Source: JAAYPI01 sp036734385 | Lineage (GTDB): Bacteria; Bacteroidota; Bacteroidia; Bacteroidales; Paludibacteraceae | NCBI GenBank assembly: GCA_036734385.1 | Contig: DAIMYQ010000001.1 | Coordinates: 106,803-170,802 of the forward strand | Direction: 5' to 3' | DNA length: 64,000 bases | Part shown: positions 1 through 9,027 of the stretch, one piece after another | How positions within the stretch are numbered: the first letter of the stretch is position 1 | Layout: every line of letters begins with the position of its first letter | The notes under the pieces: generated by a model | The model's database searches: none | What the model was told of the DNA's origin: nothing | What the model saw: only the letters and a program-made list of their open reading frames with translations | Program-made: the position numbers and the translations under genes

Positions 1-365
1 TTGTGGATATTTCCCATCCGACATTTGAAGAACAAATCGATGTAGTAGAAAAAACATTGCACGAAATTGACAGCTCTGAAAAACTCACCATATTGGTTTT
101 CAACAAAATAGATGCTTTTAAATACGATAAAAAAGATGAATTTGATTTAACCCCAAAAAAGAGAGAAAATTTCTCTTTAGAAGATTTAAAGGCAACTTGG
201 ATGGCAAAATTAAATAAGAATTGTATCTTCATATCGGCAAAAGAAAAAACAAACGTAGAAGAATTGAAATCTCTCATTTATGATAGAGTAAAAGAAATTC
301 ACACTACTCGGTTCCCATACAACGACTTTTTATTCAATCTGTACGACGAAAACGATGAGTTTTAG
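1..365 (+). CDS. hflX: GTPase HflX, C-terminal part (5' end outside window)
   Basis: Partial gene; the first complete codon is at base 3, and the valine there is internal rather than a start. The 120 visible residues contain the end of the G3 region (VDISHPTFEEQI), the G4 motif NKID near visible residue 34 and a G5-like SAKEKTNVEEL, followed by a short C-terminal tail. HflX is a ribosome-associated GTPase that splits stalled or hibernating 70S ribosomes under stress. The gene ends 24 bases before the next start codon, so it is probably the head of the same transcript. The G1 and G2 motifs lie outside the window. Confidence 0.9.
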   Translation, partial: VDISHPTFEEQIDVVEKTLHEIDSSEKLTILVFNKIDAFKYDKKDEFDLTPKKRENFSLEDLKATWMAKLNKNCIFISAKEKTNVEELKSLIYDRVKEIHTTRFPYNDFLFNLYDENDEF

Positions 366-389
366 TATTTTTGAAAAATTATAGTGATT

Positions 390-2381
390 ATGGAAAAATA
401 CAGAGCACTAACTCAACAGGAAATAGACATTCTCATTAAACAACAATGCTCCTCCGATAATTGGAAGAACATCCGCGTCAAAGAGGGTTTTTCTACTGAT
501 TATATCCATAATGTTCATTTCTCAGGCAACACAAAACTTGGACTGTTCGAAAAAGAATTCACTCTTGACGGTGGATTAAAAAGACATTCAGGTATTTATC
601 AAGCCTCTCTTCACAACTGTGACATTCAAGACAATGTATTCATCAAAAATATAAATAATTATATTGCCAATTATGTAATTAAGGAAAATTCTTTTATTGA
701 AAATACGAATCTAATTGCGGTTACAGAAAAAACAAGTTTTGGTAATGGAACAAAAATTTCGGTTCTGAATGAAGGTGGTGGTCGAGAAATCTTGATTGCA
801 GATAAATTATCATCCAACTTGGCCTACATAATGGCACTCTACAGACATCGAGAAAAAACCATCAACCAGATAGAAAAAATCATAAAATCATATTCCGAAA
901 GTATTAATTCAACAATAGGAACTATTGGTAAAAACGTCACAATAACAAATTGTGGCATTATAAAAAACACGAAAATAGGTAATTTTGCAATACTTAATGG
1001 CGTTTCAAAACTTACCAATGGTAGTATCAACAGCAATGAAAATGACCCCGCTTTTGTTGGAGAGAATGTTATTGCTAATAACTTCATTGTATCTTCCGGA
1101 GCAAAAATAACAGAAGGGGCTCTTTTGGAAAACTGCTTCATCGGGCAAGCATCATTGGTCGGGAAAAACTTTTCCATCTACGACTCTGTACTCTTCTGCA
1201 ACAGCCAAGCATTTCACGGAGAAGCGTGTGCCATTTTTGGTGGACCATTTACGGTTTCTCACCACAAATCAACCTTACTCATTGGGGGAATGTTCTCATT
1301 TTTCAATGCAGGTAGTGGTTCGAATCAAAGTAATCACATGTACAAGCTTGGACCAGTTCATCAAGGAATTATAGAACGCGGTTCTAAAGCCACTAGCAAT
1401 TCCTACATCATGTGGCCTGCTAAAATAGGAGCATTTTCTTTAGTCATGGGAAGACATTACGGCAATTGCGACTCCTCGAATCTTCCCTTTTCTTATTTGG
1501 TCGAAAATAACAAAGAAACCTACATCATACCGGGTATAGCCTTACAAAGAGTCGGAACTATTCGCGACGCACAAAAATGGGTTAAAAGAGACAACCGAAA
1601 GGACAAAAATTTGTTGGATCAAATAAATTTAGAATTATTTACACCATACACAATTGGAAAAATATATGAAGGGCTCAATATTTTGAAATTCATTCAACGT
1701 GAATCAAAAGAGACTGCGGGCGTATATAGTTATCAAAATGCAAAAATCAAAGAATCAGCACTTTCAAATGGAATCAAATATTACGAAACTGCCATTATTC
1801 AATACATCGGCAATAGCATTAGCAAACGATTCCAAGAAAATGCATTTTCTACTATACAAGATTTTCATACTGTTCTTGGTACGGGAACAGAAAAAGGAAA
1901 GGGCGATTGGGTTGATATTTCAGGTCTTATCGCTCCAAAATCAGAAATTGATAGCCTGATGGATTACATCGATAATAAAACCATCAACAACATTGATGCA
2001 ATAAATGACCATCTTTTTACAATAAACAAAACTTACGATACATATCAGTGGACTTGGACTTGCGATAAATTAGAAAAACTTTTAGCAAAAAAGATAGATG
2101 AAATTCTTCCATCAGATATCACCTCTGTTCTTGAAAAATGGATAGAGAGTATTACCGAACTACACAAATTATTATACAATGATGCAAAAAAGGAATTTGA
2201 CGTAAATGCTCAAATAGGATTCGGAACAGATGGCAATGAAGACGAAAAAAAAGCAGATTTTATAAATGTTCGTGGTCATTTGGAAGAAAATCCATTTATA
2301 AAATACTTAAAAAACGATACGCTCGAAAAAACATCTTTAGCAAAAGAATTAATTAATAGAATTTCTCTCATAAAATGTTAA
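390..2381 (+). CDS. DUF4954 family protein, beta-helix-like
   Basis: Protein of about 663 residues of the DUF4954 family, common in Bacteroidota and of unknown function. The first 400 residues are a run of short Ile/Val/Asn/Gly repeats (for example GKNVTITNCGIIKNTKIGNF) resembling hexapeptide left-handed beta-helix proteins. A motif with FTVSHHKSTLLIGG and MGRHYGNCD follows, then a helical C-terminus. An upstream in-frame GTG at 384 is possible, but the ATG at 390 is the likelier start. The gene overlaps the downstream methyltransferase by 7 bases, indicating translational coupling. A sugar-nucleotide acyltransferase-like fold is conceivable; the activity is unknown. Confidence 0.8.
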   Translation: MEKYRALTQQEIDILIKQQCSSDNWKNIRVKEGFSTDYIHNVHFSGNTKLGLFEKEFTLDGGLKRHSGIYQASLHNCDIQDNVFIKNINNYIANYVIKENSFIENTNLIAVTEKTSFGNGTKISVLNEGGGREILIADKLSSNLAYIMALYRHREKTINQIEKIIKSYSESINSTIGTIGKNVTITNCGIIKNTKIGNFAILNGVSKLTNGSINSNENDPAFVGENVIANNFIVSSGAKITEGALLENCFIGQASLVGKNFSIYDSVLFCNSQAFHGEACAIFGGPFTVSHHKSTLLIGGMFSFFNAGSGSNQSNHMYKLGPVHQGIIERGSKATSNSYIMWPAKIGAFSLVMGRHYGNCDSSNLPFSYLVENNKETYIIPGIALQRVGTIRDAQKWVKRDNRKDKNLLDQINLELFTPYTIGKIYEGLNILKFIQRESKETAGVYSYQNAKIKESALSNGIKYYETAIIQYIGNSISKRFQENAFSTIQDFHTVLGTGTEKGKGDWVDISGLIAPKSEIDSLMDYIDNKTINNIDAINDHLFTINKTYDTYQWTWTCDKLEKLLAKKIDEILPSDITSVLEKWIESITELHKLLYNDAKKEFDVNAQIGFGTDGNEDEKKADFINVRGHLEENPFIKYLKNDTLEKTSLAKELINRISLIKC

Positions 2382-3160
2382 AATCAAAAATTAGATATAC
2401 TTTCCAATTTATTAAATATCTCTGCGTTAGCAAACCCAAAGGAGGGTTTGGTATTCATTCTCCTTTCGTTTTTTATCTAATTACCCAAATTATCGAAGAG
2501 AAAAAGCCTTACTATTGCTACCATAAAATAGAAAGACTTCGAAATGAATTAAAAAAAGATCAAAACTCAATCTTTGTTGCCGATTTTGGCACCGGAAAAT
2601 CATCGCAAAGAAAAATTGCTAATATTGCCAAAAGGAGTCTCAAACCCCGCAAATATGCACAACTATTATTTCGTCTTACCGTCCATTCTCACCCAAGAAA
2701 TATTTTAGAACTTGGCACATCTTTAGGTATTACAACGGCATATCTAGCCTCTGCTAATTCAAAAGCAACGGTTTATACTATCGAGGGTTCAGGTGAAATT
2801 GCGAACATCGCAAAACAAAATTTTCGACGAATAAACATCAAAAACATTCAACTTTTCGAGGGTCAAATAAGTTCTCAATTACCCAATGTTTTAAATCAAA
2901 TGGAATCTCTCGACCTTGTATTTTTCGATGCCAACCACAAAGGAATTCCAACTCTATCATATTTTAACATGTGTCTTGAAAAGATTAATTCACAAACTAT
3001 TTTTATATTTGATGACATTTATTGGTCAAAAGAAATGACGAATGCATGGCAAGAAATATACATGCACCCCAAAGTATCCATTTCCATCGATCTTTTTTCA
3101 ATTGGTATCGTATTTTTTAATCCGGACTTGAAAAAAGAACACTATATTGTAAAATTCTAA
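2375..3160 (+). CDS. Class I SAM-dependent methyltransferase
   Basis: 261 residues. The AdoMet-binding motif I is visible as NILELGTSLGITTAYLA, roughly residues 108-124, followed by an acidic loop (YTIEGSGE). A motif IV-like DLVFFDANHKG lies near residue 180, then FIFDDIYWSKEM. The overall pattern resembles the O-methyltransferase/TrmR type of Rossmann enzyme; the substrate cannot be read from sequence. It starts inside the last codons of the DUF4954 gene and is followed after 13 bases by the cobalamin adenosyltransferase gene, so the set looks like one operon. Confidence 0.8.
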   Translation: MLKSKIRYTFQFIKYLCVSKPKGGFGIHSPFVFYLITQIIEEKKPYYCYHKIERLRNELKKDQNSIFVADFGTGKSSQRKIANIAKRSLKPRKYAQLLFRLTVHSHPRNILELGTSLGITTAYLASANSKATVYTIEGSGEIANIAKQNFRRINIKNIQLFEGQISSQLPNVLNQMESLDLVFFDANHKGIPTLSYFNMCLEKINSQTIFIFDDIYWSKEMTNAWQEIYMHPKVSISIDLFSIGIVFFNPDLKKEHYIVKF

Positions 3161-3173
3161 CCAACCGACAATC

Positions 3174-3683
3174 ATGAAAGTATACACAAAAACAGGAGAT
3201 AATGGTACTACTAGTCTTATTGGTGGTCAACGTGTAAAGAAAAACGATACAAGACTGGAAATTTATGGAACAATTGATGAACTTAGTAGCTTTTTAGGCT
3301 TATTGAAAAGCCAAGACATAGACACTTCGTACAAAAAAGATATTAACAACATACAACAAACCTTAATTCAAATCAACATTGTTTTTGCTATTGATGAAAA
3401 AGAAAATCCGGAAATTGCTCAGAAATATCAGTTCGACAACAAAAAAATCACGTGGATAGAAACAAAAATTGACAATTATGACAAAAACTTGCCCCCGATA
3501 ACTGAATTTTTAATTCCTGGAAAGAATCAAAATTCTTCCATTTGCAACATATGCCGCACAATATGTCGCCGTACCGAAAGAAGGATTTTTGAAATAGAGT
3601 TATCTGAAGAACAAAAAAAGGCAGCAATATTCGTAAATAGGCTATCCGATTTTTTATTTATTTTGTCGAGAAAATTAACCTAA
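3174..3683 (+). CDS. pduO: Cob(I)alamin adenosyltransferase, PduO type
   Basis: 169 residues, normal length for a PduO-type ATP:cob(I)alamin adenosyltransferase, which attaches the 5'-deoxyadenosyl group of ATP to reduced cobalamin to make coenzyme B12. The N-terminal ATP-binding signature is clear (VYTKTGDNGTTSLIGGQRV), as is the DELSSFLG motif near residue 35. The C-terminal helix carries the CRRTERRIFE signature near residues 125-135. No other B12 biosynthesis gene is nearby, so the enzyme may serve salvage of imported corrinoid. Confidence 0.92.
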   Translation: MKVYTKTGDNGTTSLIGGQRVKKNDTRLEIYGTIDELSSFLGLLKSQDIDTSYKKDINNIQQTLIQINIVFAIDEKENPEIAQKYQFDNKKITWIETKIDNYDKNLPPITEFLIPGKNQNSSICNICRTICRRTERRIFEIELSEEQKKAAIFVNRLSDFLFILSRKLT

Positions 3684-3713
3684 AATTAGCATTAAAAAAA
3701 TATATTCAAAATG

Positions 3714-3743
3714 TTGTTGAATAAAAAAATATCTTTATCTTTG
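3714..3743 (+). promoter_or_regulatory. Bacteroidota-type promoter for the DUF2795 gene
   Basis: TTG at 3714-3716, a 19-base spacer, then TATCTTTG at 3736-3743 match the Bacteroidota primary-sigma consensus (-33 TTTG, -7 TAnnTTTG). The start codon lies 62 bases downstream of the -7 box. Confidence 0.7.
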
Positions 3744-3805
3744 CCAGCAGTTTAGGCGTTTTTAGTCGAAAAATAACAAACCGTAAACACTTTTTATATA
3801 TAATT

Positions 3806-4027
3806 ATGTATTGGACGTTAGAATTAGCATCAAAACTAGAAGACGCTCCTTGGCCTGCAACCAAAGATGAATTAATAGATTTTGCGATTAGGTCTGGCGC
3901 CCCGCTTGAAGTAATCGAAAATTTACAAGAGATAGAGGACGAAGGAGAGATCTATGAAACAATCGAAGATATTTGGCCGGATTACCCAAGCAAAGAGGAT
4001 TTCTTCTTTAATGAAGATGAATACTAG
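3806..4027 (+). CDS. DUF2795 family small acidic protein
   Basis: 73 residues, strongly acidic, beginning MYWTLELASKLEDAPWPATKDELIDFA and ending in a cluster of Asp/Glu/Phe. It matches the DUF2795 family as I know it: short proteins widespread in Bacteroidota with no established function. It has its own well-formed promoter and stands alone between the hflX operon and the T9SS operon. The conserved PWPATKDELIDFA stretch near residues 15-28 resembles a small helical domain. No signal peptide or membrane segment is present, so it is cytoplasmic. Confidence 0.8.
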   Translation: MYWTLELASKLEDAPWPATKDELIDFAIRSGAPLEVIENLQEIEDEGEIYETIEDIWPDYPSKEDFFFNEDEY

Positions 4028-4135
4028 TAGCGACTTTTTTCTTCTCGAAATTGTAAAAGATTTTATTTAGCACAATAAATTAGAGAAGAATATCGTTATG
4101 TACAGAGTATTTTACTGTTTATAAAGAAGGCCTAA

Positions 4136-4158
4136 CTTATAGGTTGGTGGCCTATAAG
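4136..4158 (+). promoter_or_regulatory. Hairpin immediately upstream of the porP/sprF start
   Basis: CTTATAGG (4136-4143) and CCTATAAG (4151-4158) form a perfect 8-bp inverted repeat with a 7-base loop. The repeat ends 4 bases before the ATG at 4163, where it could affect translation initiation of the T9SS operon. Function is inferred from position only. Confidence 0.4.
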
Positions 4159-4162
4159 ATTT

Positions 4163-5107
4163 ATGAAAAGATTTTTATTTTTAATCATAGCACTTACTTT
4201 TAGTTTAGCAAACTCTGTAGGACAACAACATTCGCAATTTAGCCAATATATGCTAAATCTGAATAATATAAGTCCAGCAGATGTCGGAAGCAGTGGCATG
4301 ATAAATCTTTTCGGAACAACAAGACAACAATGGGTAGGACTCGAAGGAGCTCCAAAGTCGACGATGGTGAGTGTCGACCTCCCTTTCAATATTAATAATA
4401 CAAAACACGGTGCCGGTTTATATTTTTTAGATGAGAGTATTGGTTTATTCTCTAATCAAAGTGTAAATTTGGAGTACGCATATCATATGCTTTTATCCGA
4501 GGAAAGTTACCTTAGCGGAGGTTTTACTGTTAATTTTAAAAGTTTGAGCTTTAATTCTGGAGACGTTTATGACGTAACAAGTGATTACCATACTTCAAGC
4601 GATCCTTCTATTCCAACTGGAAGCAAAGTATCTGACTTAAGGGTAGGCTTGGGAATTGGCTTCTTATTTAGAACCAAAGACCTTTTTGCCGGCATTTCAT
4701 TATTAAACGTTACTTCTCCCGTTTTCGAATTGGGTAATGTAGAATTCAAAGATCCTCTGAATCTTTGCTTTACAGGTGGATACAATATTTTTCTTCCAAA
4801 TTCGTTATATGTATTGAAACCCTCAACACTATTAAAAACAGATTTTTCATCTTGGCAGATAGATATTAATGCTAATCTTGAGTATAAGGAAACTTTTTGG
4901 GGAGGAATTGGATACAGGATGGAAGACGCCGTCGTTTTTATGTTGGGAATGAGGGTATTTGATGGATTGAAAATAGGTTATTCATTTGATTTACCTACAT
5001 CAAAGCTCATTAATACAGGAGCTGGCAATCATGAAATAACGCTCGGATATAGTTTCAATATAGATTTCTCAAAGAAGAATAGTTACAAGAGCATACGCTT
5101 TTTATAG
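4163..5107 (+). CDS. PorP/SprF family T9SS outer-membrane protein
   Basis: 314 residues with an N-terminal signal peptide (about residues 1-20), then the family opening QHSQFSQYMLNLNNISPADVGS and FGTTRQQWVGLEGAP. The remainder alternates beta strands of an outer-membrane barrel. PorP/SprF proteins associate with the type IX secretion machinery; some family members anchor type-B-sorted surface proteins, while P. gingivalis PorP is part of the core locus. Position directly upstream of gldK-gldL-gldM-gldN (26-base gap to gldK) matches the porPKLMN order and supports the core PorP role. Confidence 0.88.
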   Translation: MKRFLFLIIALTFSLANSVGQQHSQFSQYMLNLNNISPADVGSSGMINLFGTTRQQWVGLEGAPKSTMVSVDLPFNINNTKHGAGLYFLDESIGLFSNQSVNLEYAYHMLLSEESYLSGGFTVNFKSLSFNSGDVYDVTSDYHTSSDPSIPTGSKVSDLRVGLGIGFLFRTKDLFAGISLLNVTSPVFELGNVEFKDPLNLCFTGGYNIFLPNSLYVLKPSTLLKTDFSSWQIDINANLEYKETFWGGIGYRMEDAVVFMLGMRVFDGLKIGYSFDLPTSKLINTGAGNHEITLGYSFNIDFSKKNSYKSIRFL

Positions 5108-5133
5108 AATATGCAAAACCTTAAATTGATAAT

Positions 5134-6549
5134 ATGAAAAAAGTACTTTTCTCCCTACTCGCTGTAGTGACGTTTGTTGGTTGTAGCAACAAAGGAAGTG
5201 GTGAATTGGTTGGTGTAAAAGGAGATGCTTGGCAAGATCCAACTCCCTATGGAATGGTTTACATAAAATCGGGATCTTTTACTATGGGATCTAACGATCA
5301 GGATGCAAACTGGGCTTTGGCTACACAATCAAAAGTTGTTTCTATTGATGCTTTTTGGATGGACGAAACAGAAATAACAAACCGCGAATACAAGCAATTT
5401 GTTTTTTGGGTAAAGGATTCTATTGTTAGAGGAAAATTGGCTGATGCTGGTGATGACAATTATAGAATTTCCCAAGACAAACAAGGAAATGAGCTTACCA
5501 AACCTCATTTGAATTGGAATAAAAAAATTCCGTGGACGAAACCTACAGAAGAACAACAAGAAGCCATCAAGTCCATGTATTATGGAGAAGATGAGTCTAT
5601 CGCTCTTACACCCGAACTTAACGGACAAATTCTTAATTACAAATACAGCTGGATAGATTATAACCAAGCCGCTCTTAAGAGGAACAAATTCAATACCAAT
5701 AAAGGTAAATTTGAGTCTGATATTTCTATGTTGGGCAAAGGAAAAGACAGTGCCGATGTTATGATTAAAAAAGACACTGCATATGTTGACGAACAAGGTT
5801 ATATTGTAAACAAAACTCGTTTTGTTGAATTAAAGAATCGTCGTGATTTTATATCTTCTAAAATCATTAATGTTTATCCTGACACTCTTTGCTGGATACG
5901 TGATTTCACCTATGCTTATAATGAACCTTACATGAAAATGTATTTTTATCATGATGGGTATGGAGATTATCCTGTTGTAGGCGTAAATTGGGAGCAAGCA
6001 AGTGCCTTTTGTCATTGGAGAACTTACTTCTACAACCATGCACAAATACAAAACAAACAACATATTGTCCAGGATTATAGACTACCTACTGAATCTGAGT
6101 GGGAATATGCAGCAAGAGGTGGTCGTGATTTATCGATGTATCCTTGGGGTGGAAATTACATCAGGGCAGCAAAAGGCTGTTTCTTAGGAAACTTCAAACC
6201 CATGCATGGAAATTATACGGTTGATGGACACATGGTAGCAGCAAAAGTGGCATCTTTTCCACCAAATGATTACGGTTTGTATGATATGGCTGGGAACGTT
6301 GCTGAGTGGACATCTTCTGCTTATCATGAATCAAACTACAGTTTCGTAAATGATTTAAATCCAAGTTACCAATACAATGCGAAGGCTAGTGATCCTGAAA
6401 TAATGAAGCGTAAAGTAATTAGAGGAGGTTCATGGAAAGACATTGGCTACTATTTGCAATGTGGAACCAGAACCTATGAATACCAAACTGAAAATCGCTG
6501 CTACATAGGATTTCGTTGCGTAAGGAGTGTGATCGGTGCAAATCAATAA
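5134..6549 (+). CDS. gldK: T9SS ring lipoprotein GldK/PorK
   Basis: 471 residues with a lipoprotein signal ending at Cys17 (VVTFVGC). The rest is an FGE/sulfatase-modifying-factor-like domain: YIKSGSFTMGSND near residue 47, DETEITNREYKQFV, RLPTESEWEYAARGG, DMAGNVAEWTSSAY and a C-terminal RGGSWKD...GFRCVRS. In GldK/PorK the fold is structural rather than enzymatic. With GldN/PorN it forms a large periplasmic ring attached to the outer membrane. A linker of about 150 residues interrupts the fold between residues 90 and 260, as is usual for GldK. It is followed by gldL after 49 bases. Confidence 0.93.
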   Translation: MKKVLFSLLAVVTFVGCSNKGSGELVGVKGDAWQDPTPYGMVYIKSGSFTMGSNDQDANWALATQSKVVSIDAFWMDETEITNREYKQFVFWVKDSIVRGKLADAGDDNYRISQDKQGNELTKPHLNWNKKIPWTKPTEEQQEAIKSMYYGEDESIALTPELNGQILNYKYSWIDYNQAALKRNKFNTNKGKFESDISMLGKGKDSADVMIKKDTAYVDEQGYIVNKTRFVELKNRRDFISSKIINVYPDTLCWIRDFTYAYNEPYMKMYFYHDGYGDYPVVGVNWEQASAFCHWRTYFYNHAQIQNKQHIVQDYRLPTESEWEYAARGGRDLSMYPWGGNYIRAAKGCFLGNFKPMHGNYTVDGHMVAAKVASFPPNDYGLYDMAGNVAEWTSSAYHESNYSFVNDLNPSYQYNAKASDPEIMKRKVIRGGSWKDIGYYLQCGTRTYEYQTENRCYIGFRCVRSVIGANQ

Positions 6550-6598
6550 CCTTAAAAAAATTATTAACTGAATATTTATAACCCTAAAAATCAAAAAA

Positions 6599-7426
6599 AT
6601 GAGTAAAGAAAATTTCTTAACAAGCGAAAAAGGAAAAAGAATCACAGGTATGGCCTATGGACTTGGAGCTTCTGTCGTAATTATTGGAGCACTATTTAAA
6701 ATTATGCACTTCCCTGGAGCAGGTCCAATGCTTATGGCAGGTATGGGATGTGAAGCTATTTTGTTCGCACTTTCAGCATTTGAGCCAGCCCACAAAGAAT
6801 TTGACTGGAGTCTTATATACCCCGAATTTGCAGATGCAGAAGCTGCCGCATCACAACCAAGAGAAAAAATTCAACAACCTAAGGGAAATTTGAATCTTTC
6901 CGGTGTAGGTTCGTTAGCTAACGATGACGTTGAAAAATTGAAAGAAGGAATCAAAAAATTAGGTGAAACAGCTTCTCAAATAGTAGACATTTCTGGCGTT
7001 TCCTCCGCTGCTTCTGTTTATGTCAAGAATATGAATAATGCTTCGGATGCAATTAGTGCTTTTGCTTCTACTCAAGTTGGCTTAAAGAATTCTTCTGATT
7101 CTTTGTTCCAATCATATAAAACTGTTGCGGAAAGTATGACATCAGCTGCTACTGATGCTAAGGGATATATGCAAGAAATGCAAGGAGTAACAAAAAGTTT
7201 ATCTTCAATTAACGCAGGCTATGAATTACAATTGAAAAATATTGGAAGTCAAGCCGAAATGATGGAAACAGTAACATCTGATCTCAGCAAAATAAAATCA
7301 ACAATGTCTTCTGCGGCAGAAGAATCAGAAGCATTTAAAGCTCAGGCAACTAAGTTAACTCAACAAGTTAGCAGTTTGAACAATGTTTATGGCAATATGC
7401 TTAATGCATTCAATGCAAGGGCTTAA
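6599..7426 (+). CDS. gldL: T9SS motor inner-membrane protein GldL/PorL
   Basis: 275 residues. Two N-terminal membrane helices (about residues 16-36 and 42-60) are followed by a cytoplasmic, Ser/Ala-rich helical region with coiled-coil character. Charged residues lie within or at the edge of the membrane segments: Lys34, Glu52 and Glu62. The ten-residue spacing of the two glutamates resembles the functionally important glutamates described in F. johnsoniae GldL. GldL and GldM form the proton-driven motor that powers type IX secretion and, in gliding species, motility. Cotranscribed with gldK and gldM. Confidence 0.93.
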   Translation: MSKENFLTSEKGKRITGMAYGLGASVVIIGALFKIMHFPGAGPMLMAGMGCEAILFALSAFEPAHKEFDWSLIYPEFADAEAAASQPREKIQQPKGNLNLSGVGSLANDDVEKLKEGIKKLGETASQIVDISGVSSAASVYVKNMNNASDAISAFASTQVGLKNSSDSLFQSYKTVAESMTSAATDAKGYMQEMQGVTKSLSSINAGYELQLKNIGSQAEMMETVTSDLSKIKSTMSSAAEESEAFKAQATKLTQQVSSLNNVYGNMLNAFNARA

Positions 7427-7459
7427 TTTTTTAATCGTATAAAAAAAAGATAACGAGAT

Positions 7460-9016
7460 ATGAGTGCAACAAATTGTCCGGAAACACCGAGACAAAAGAT
7501 GATAAGTATGATGTATTTGGTACTAACAGCGATGCTTGCGCTGAACGTATCTACAGAAGTACTTAATGGATTTACTTTGGTTCAGAGAAGTTTATCACAA
7601 AATATTGCCAGCTCTGACATGCAAAACAATGTTATGTATCAACAATTTCAAGATTTGAACTCTCAGAATCCTGCCAAGGTTGGAGAGTGGTTGAACAAAG
7701 CCAAATATGTTAGAGAAAAAACAGATAGTCTATACAATGTGATTGAACAACTTAAAGTTGATATTGTAAAAAAAGCGGATGGACCGGAAGGAGATGTAAA
7801 CGACATTAAAGCAAGAGACAACCTGAACATTGGAGGTGAAGTTGCTTTGCTAACTAATAGGGCAAAAAAACTGAAAAAATCAATTAATAGGTATGCTGAT
7901 GAAATGTCGAAGTTGGTTGCAAAGGATACTTCTAAAGTGCGTACTATAAAAGAAAACTTTAAAACTACAGGCATAAAAGCGGCCAATGGAGATCCAGTAT
8001 CCTGGGAAAATGCAATTTTTGAAACTATGCCGATTGCTGCTAGTATTACCCTATTGACAAAAATTCAGTCAGACTTAAAGAATACCGAAGCAGGAGTTAC
8101 CAGTTACTTGAAAAATCAAGTGGATGCGAGTGACTTTCGTGTAAATAAGATTGAAGGGTTGGTAATTTCTCAAACAGGTTACGTAACGAGAGGTGGAAAA
8201 TATTCCGCTAAAATAGTTCTTGCAGCTATGGACTCAACAAAAAAACCAACAATTACAGTAAACGGAAGACAACTAACCGGTAATGCATATGACGTACAAT
8301 GCGGTTCAGTAGGTACATTCCCTGTAAAAGGAACAATTGTACTACCAAGAGGGGATGGATCTTTGCAAGAATACAAATTTGAAAGTTCTTACATTGTTGG
8401 AGAACCCACCGCTACTATTTCTGCTGATATGATGAATGTCCTTTATGCAGGAATCGAAAATCCAATTAGTGTTTCTGTACCGGGTATTCCTGCTCAAAAC
8501 ATCAATGTGTCAATAACGAATGGAGCATTAACAAGAACCGGCAAAGGTTGGTCTATTAGACCTTCAAGAGTGGGACAAGAATGTAATATCTCCGTATCTG
8601 CTAAAGTATCTGAAGGAAAAGTTCAATCAATTGGTTCAAAACCTTTCCGTGTGAAAGCATTGCCACCTCCTATAGCGTATATTGAATATAAAGATGATAA
8701 AGGAAACCTTCAAAAATATAAGGGTAGTCGTCCTTTGGCAAAGGGAAGTTTAATCGGAGCAAATGGAGTAAAAGCTGAATTAGATGATGCTGACTTAGAT
8801 GTTAAATATCACGTATTGGGATTTGATGTGAACTATTTTGACTCAATGGGAAATACACTTAAAGAAGTATCTTCCGGTACGAATTTCACACCAAAACAAA
8901 CGGATATTATGCGAAAAATGAGCAGGGGAAGGAGTTTCTATATTTCCAGAGTTCGCTCGAAAGGTCCTGATGGCATTGAACGAGTATTACCTCCTATCGA
9001 AGTAATAGTAAATTAA
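7460..9016 (+). CDS. gldM: T9SS motor periplasmic protein GldM/PorM
   Basis: 518 residues, typical for GldM. One N-terminal transmembrane helix (KMISMMYLVLTAMLALNVS, about residues 13-32) is followed by a long periplasmic portion: a helical region to about residue 220, then beta-rich domains (IEGLVISQTGYVTRGGKYSAKI, ADMMNVLYAGIENPISVSVPG, and a C-terminal SRVRSKGPDGIERVLPPIEV). In known structures GldM is a dimer with four periplasmic domains that spans the periplasm and contacts the GldK-GldN ring, transmitting rotation from GldL. It ends 11 bases before gldN. Confidence 0.94.
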   Translation: MSATNCPETPRQKMISMMYLVLTAMLALNVSTEVLNGFTLVQRSLSQNIASSDMQNNVMYQQFQDLNSQNPAKVGEWLNKAKYVREKTDSLYNVIEQLKVDIVKKADGPEGDVNDIKARDNLNIGGEVALLTNRAKKLKKSINRYADEMSKLVAKDTSKVRTIKENFKTTGIKAANGDPVSWENAIFETMPIAASITLLTKIQSDLKNTEAGVTSYLKNQVDASDFRVNKIEGLVISQTGYVTRGGKYSAKIVLAAMDSTKKPTITVNGRQLTGNAYDVQCGSVGTFPVKGTIVLPRGDGSLQEYKFESSYIVGEPTATISADMMNVLYAGIENPISVSVPGIPAQNINVSITNGALTRTGKGWSIRPSRVGQECNISVSAKVSEGKVQSIGSKPFRVKALPPPIAYIEYKDDKGNLQKYKGSRPLAKGSLIGANGVKAELDDADLDVKYHVLGFDVNYFDSMGNTLKEVSSGTNFTPKQTDIMRKMSRGRSFYISRVRSKGPDGIERVLPPIEVIVN

Positions 9017-9027
9017 AACTAAAAAAC

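Noticed and set aside
5329..5796. 155-codon minus-strand frame inside gldK
   Set aside because: Overlaps GldK completely and shows no domain; regarded as chance.
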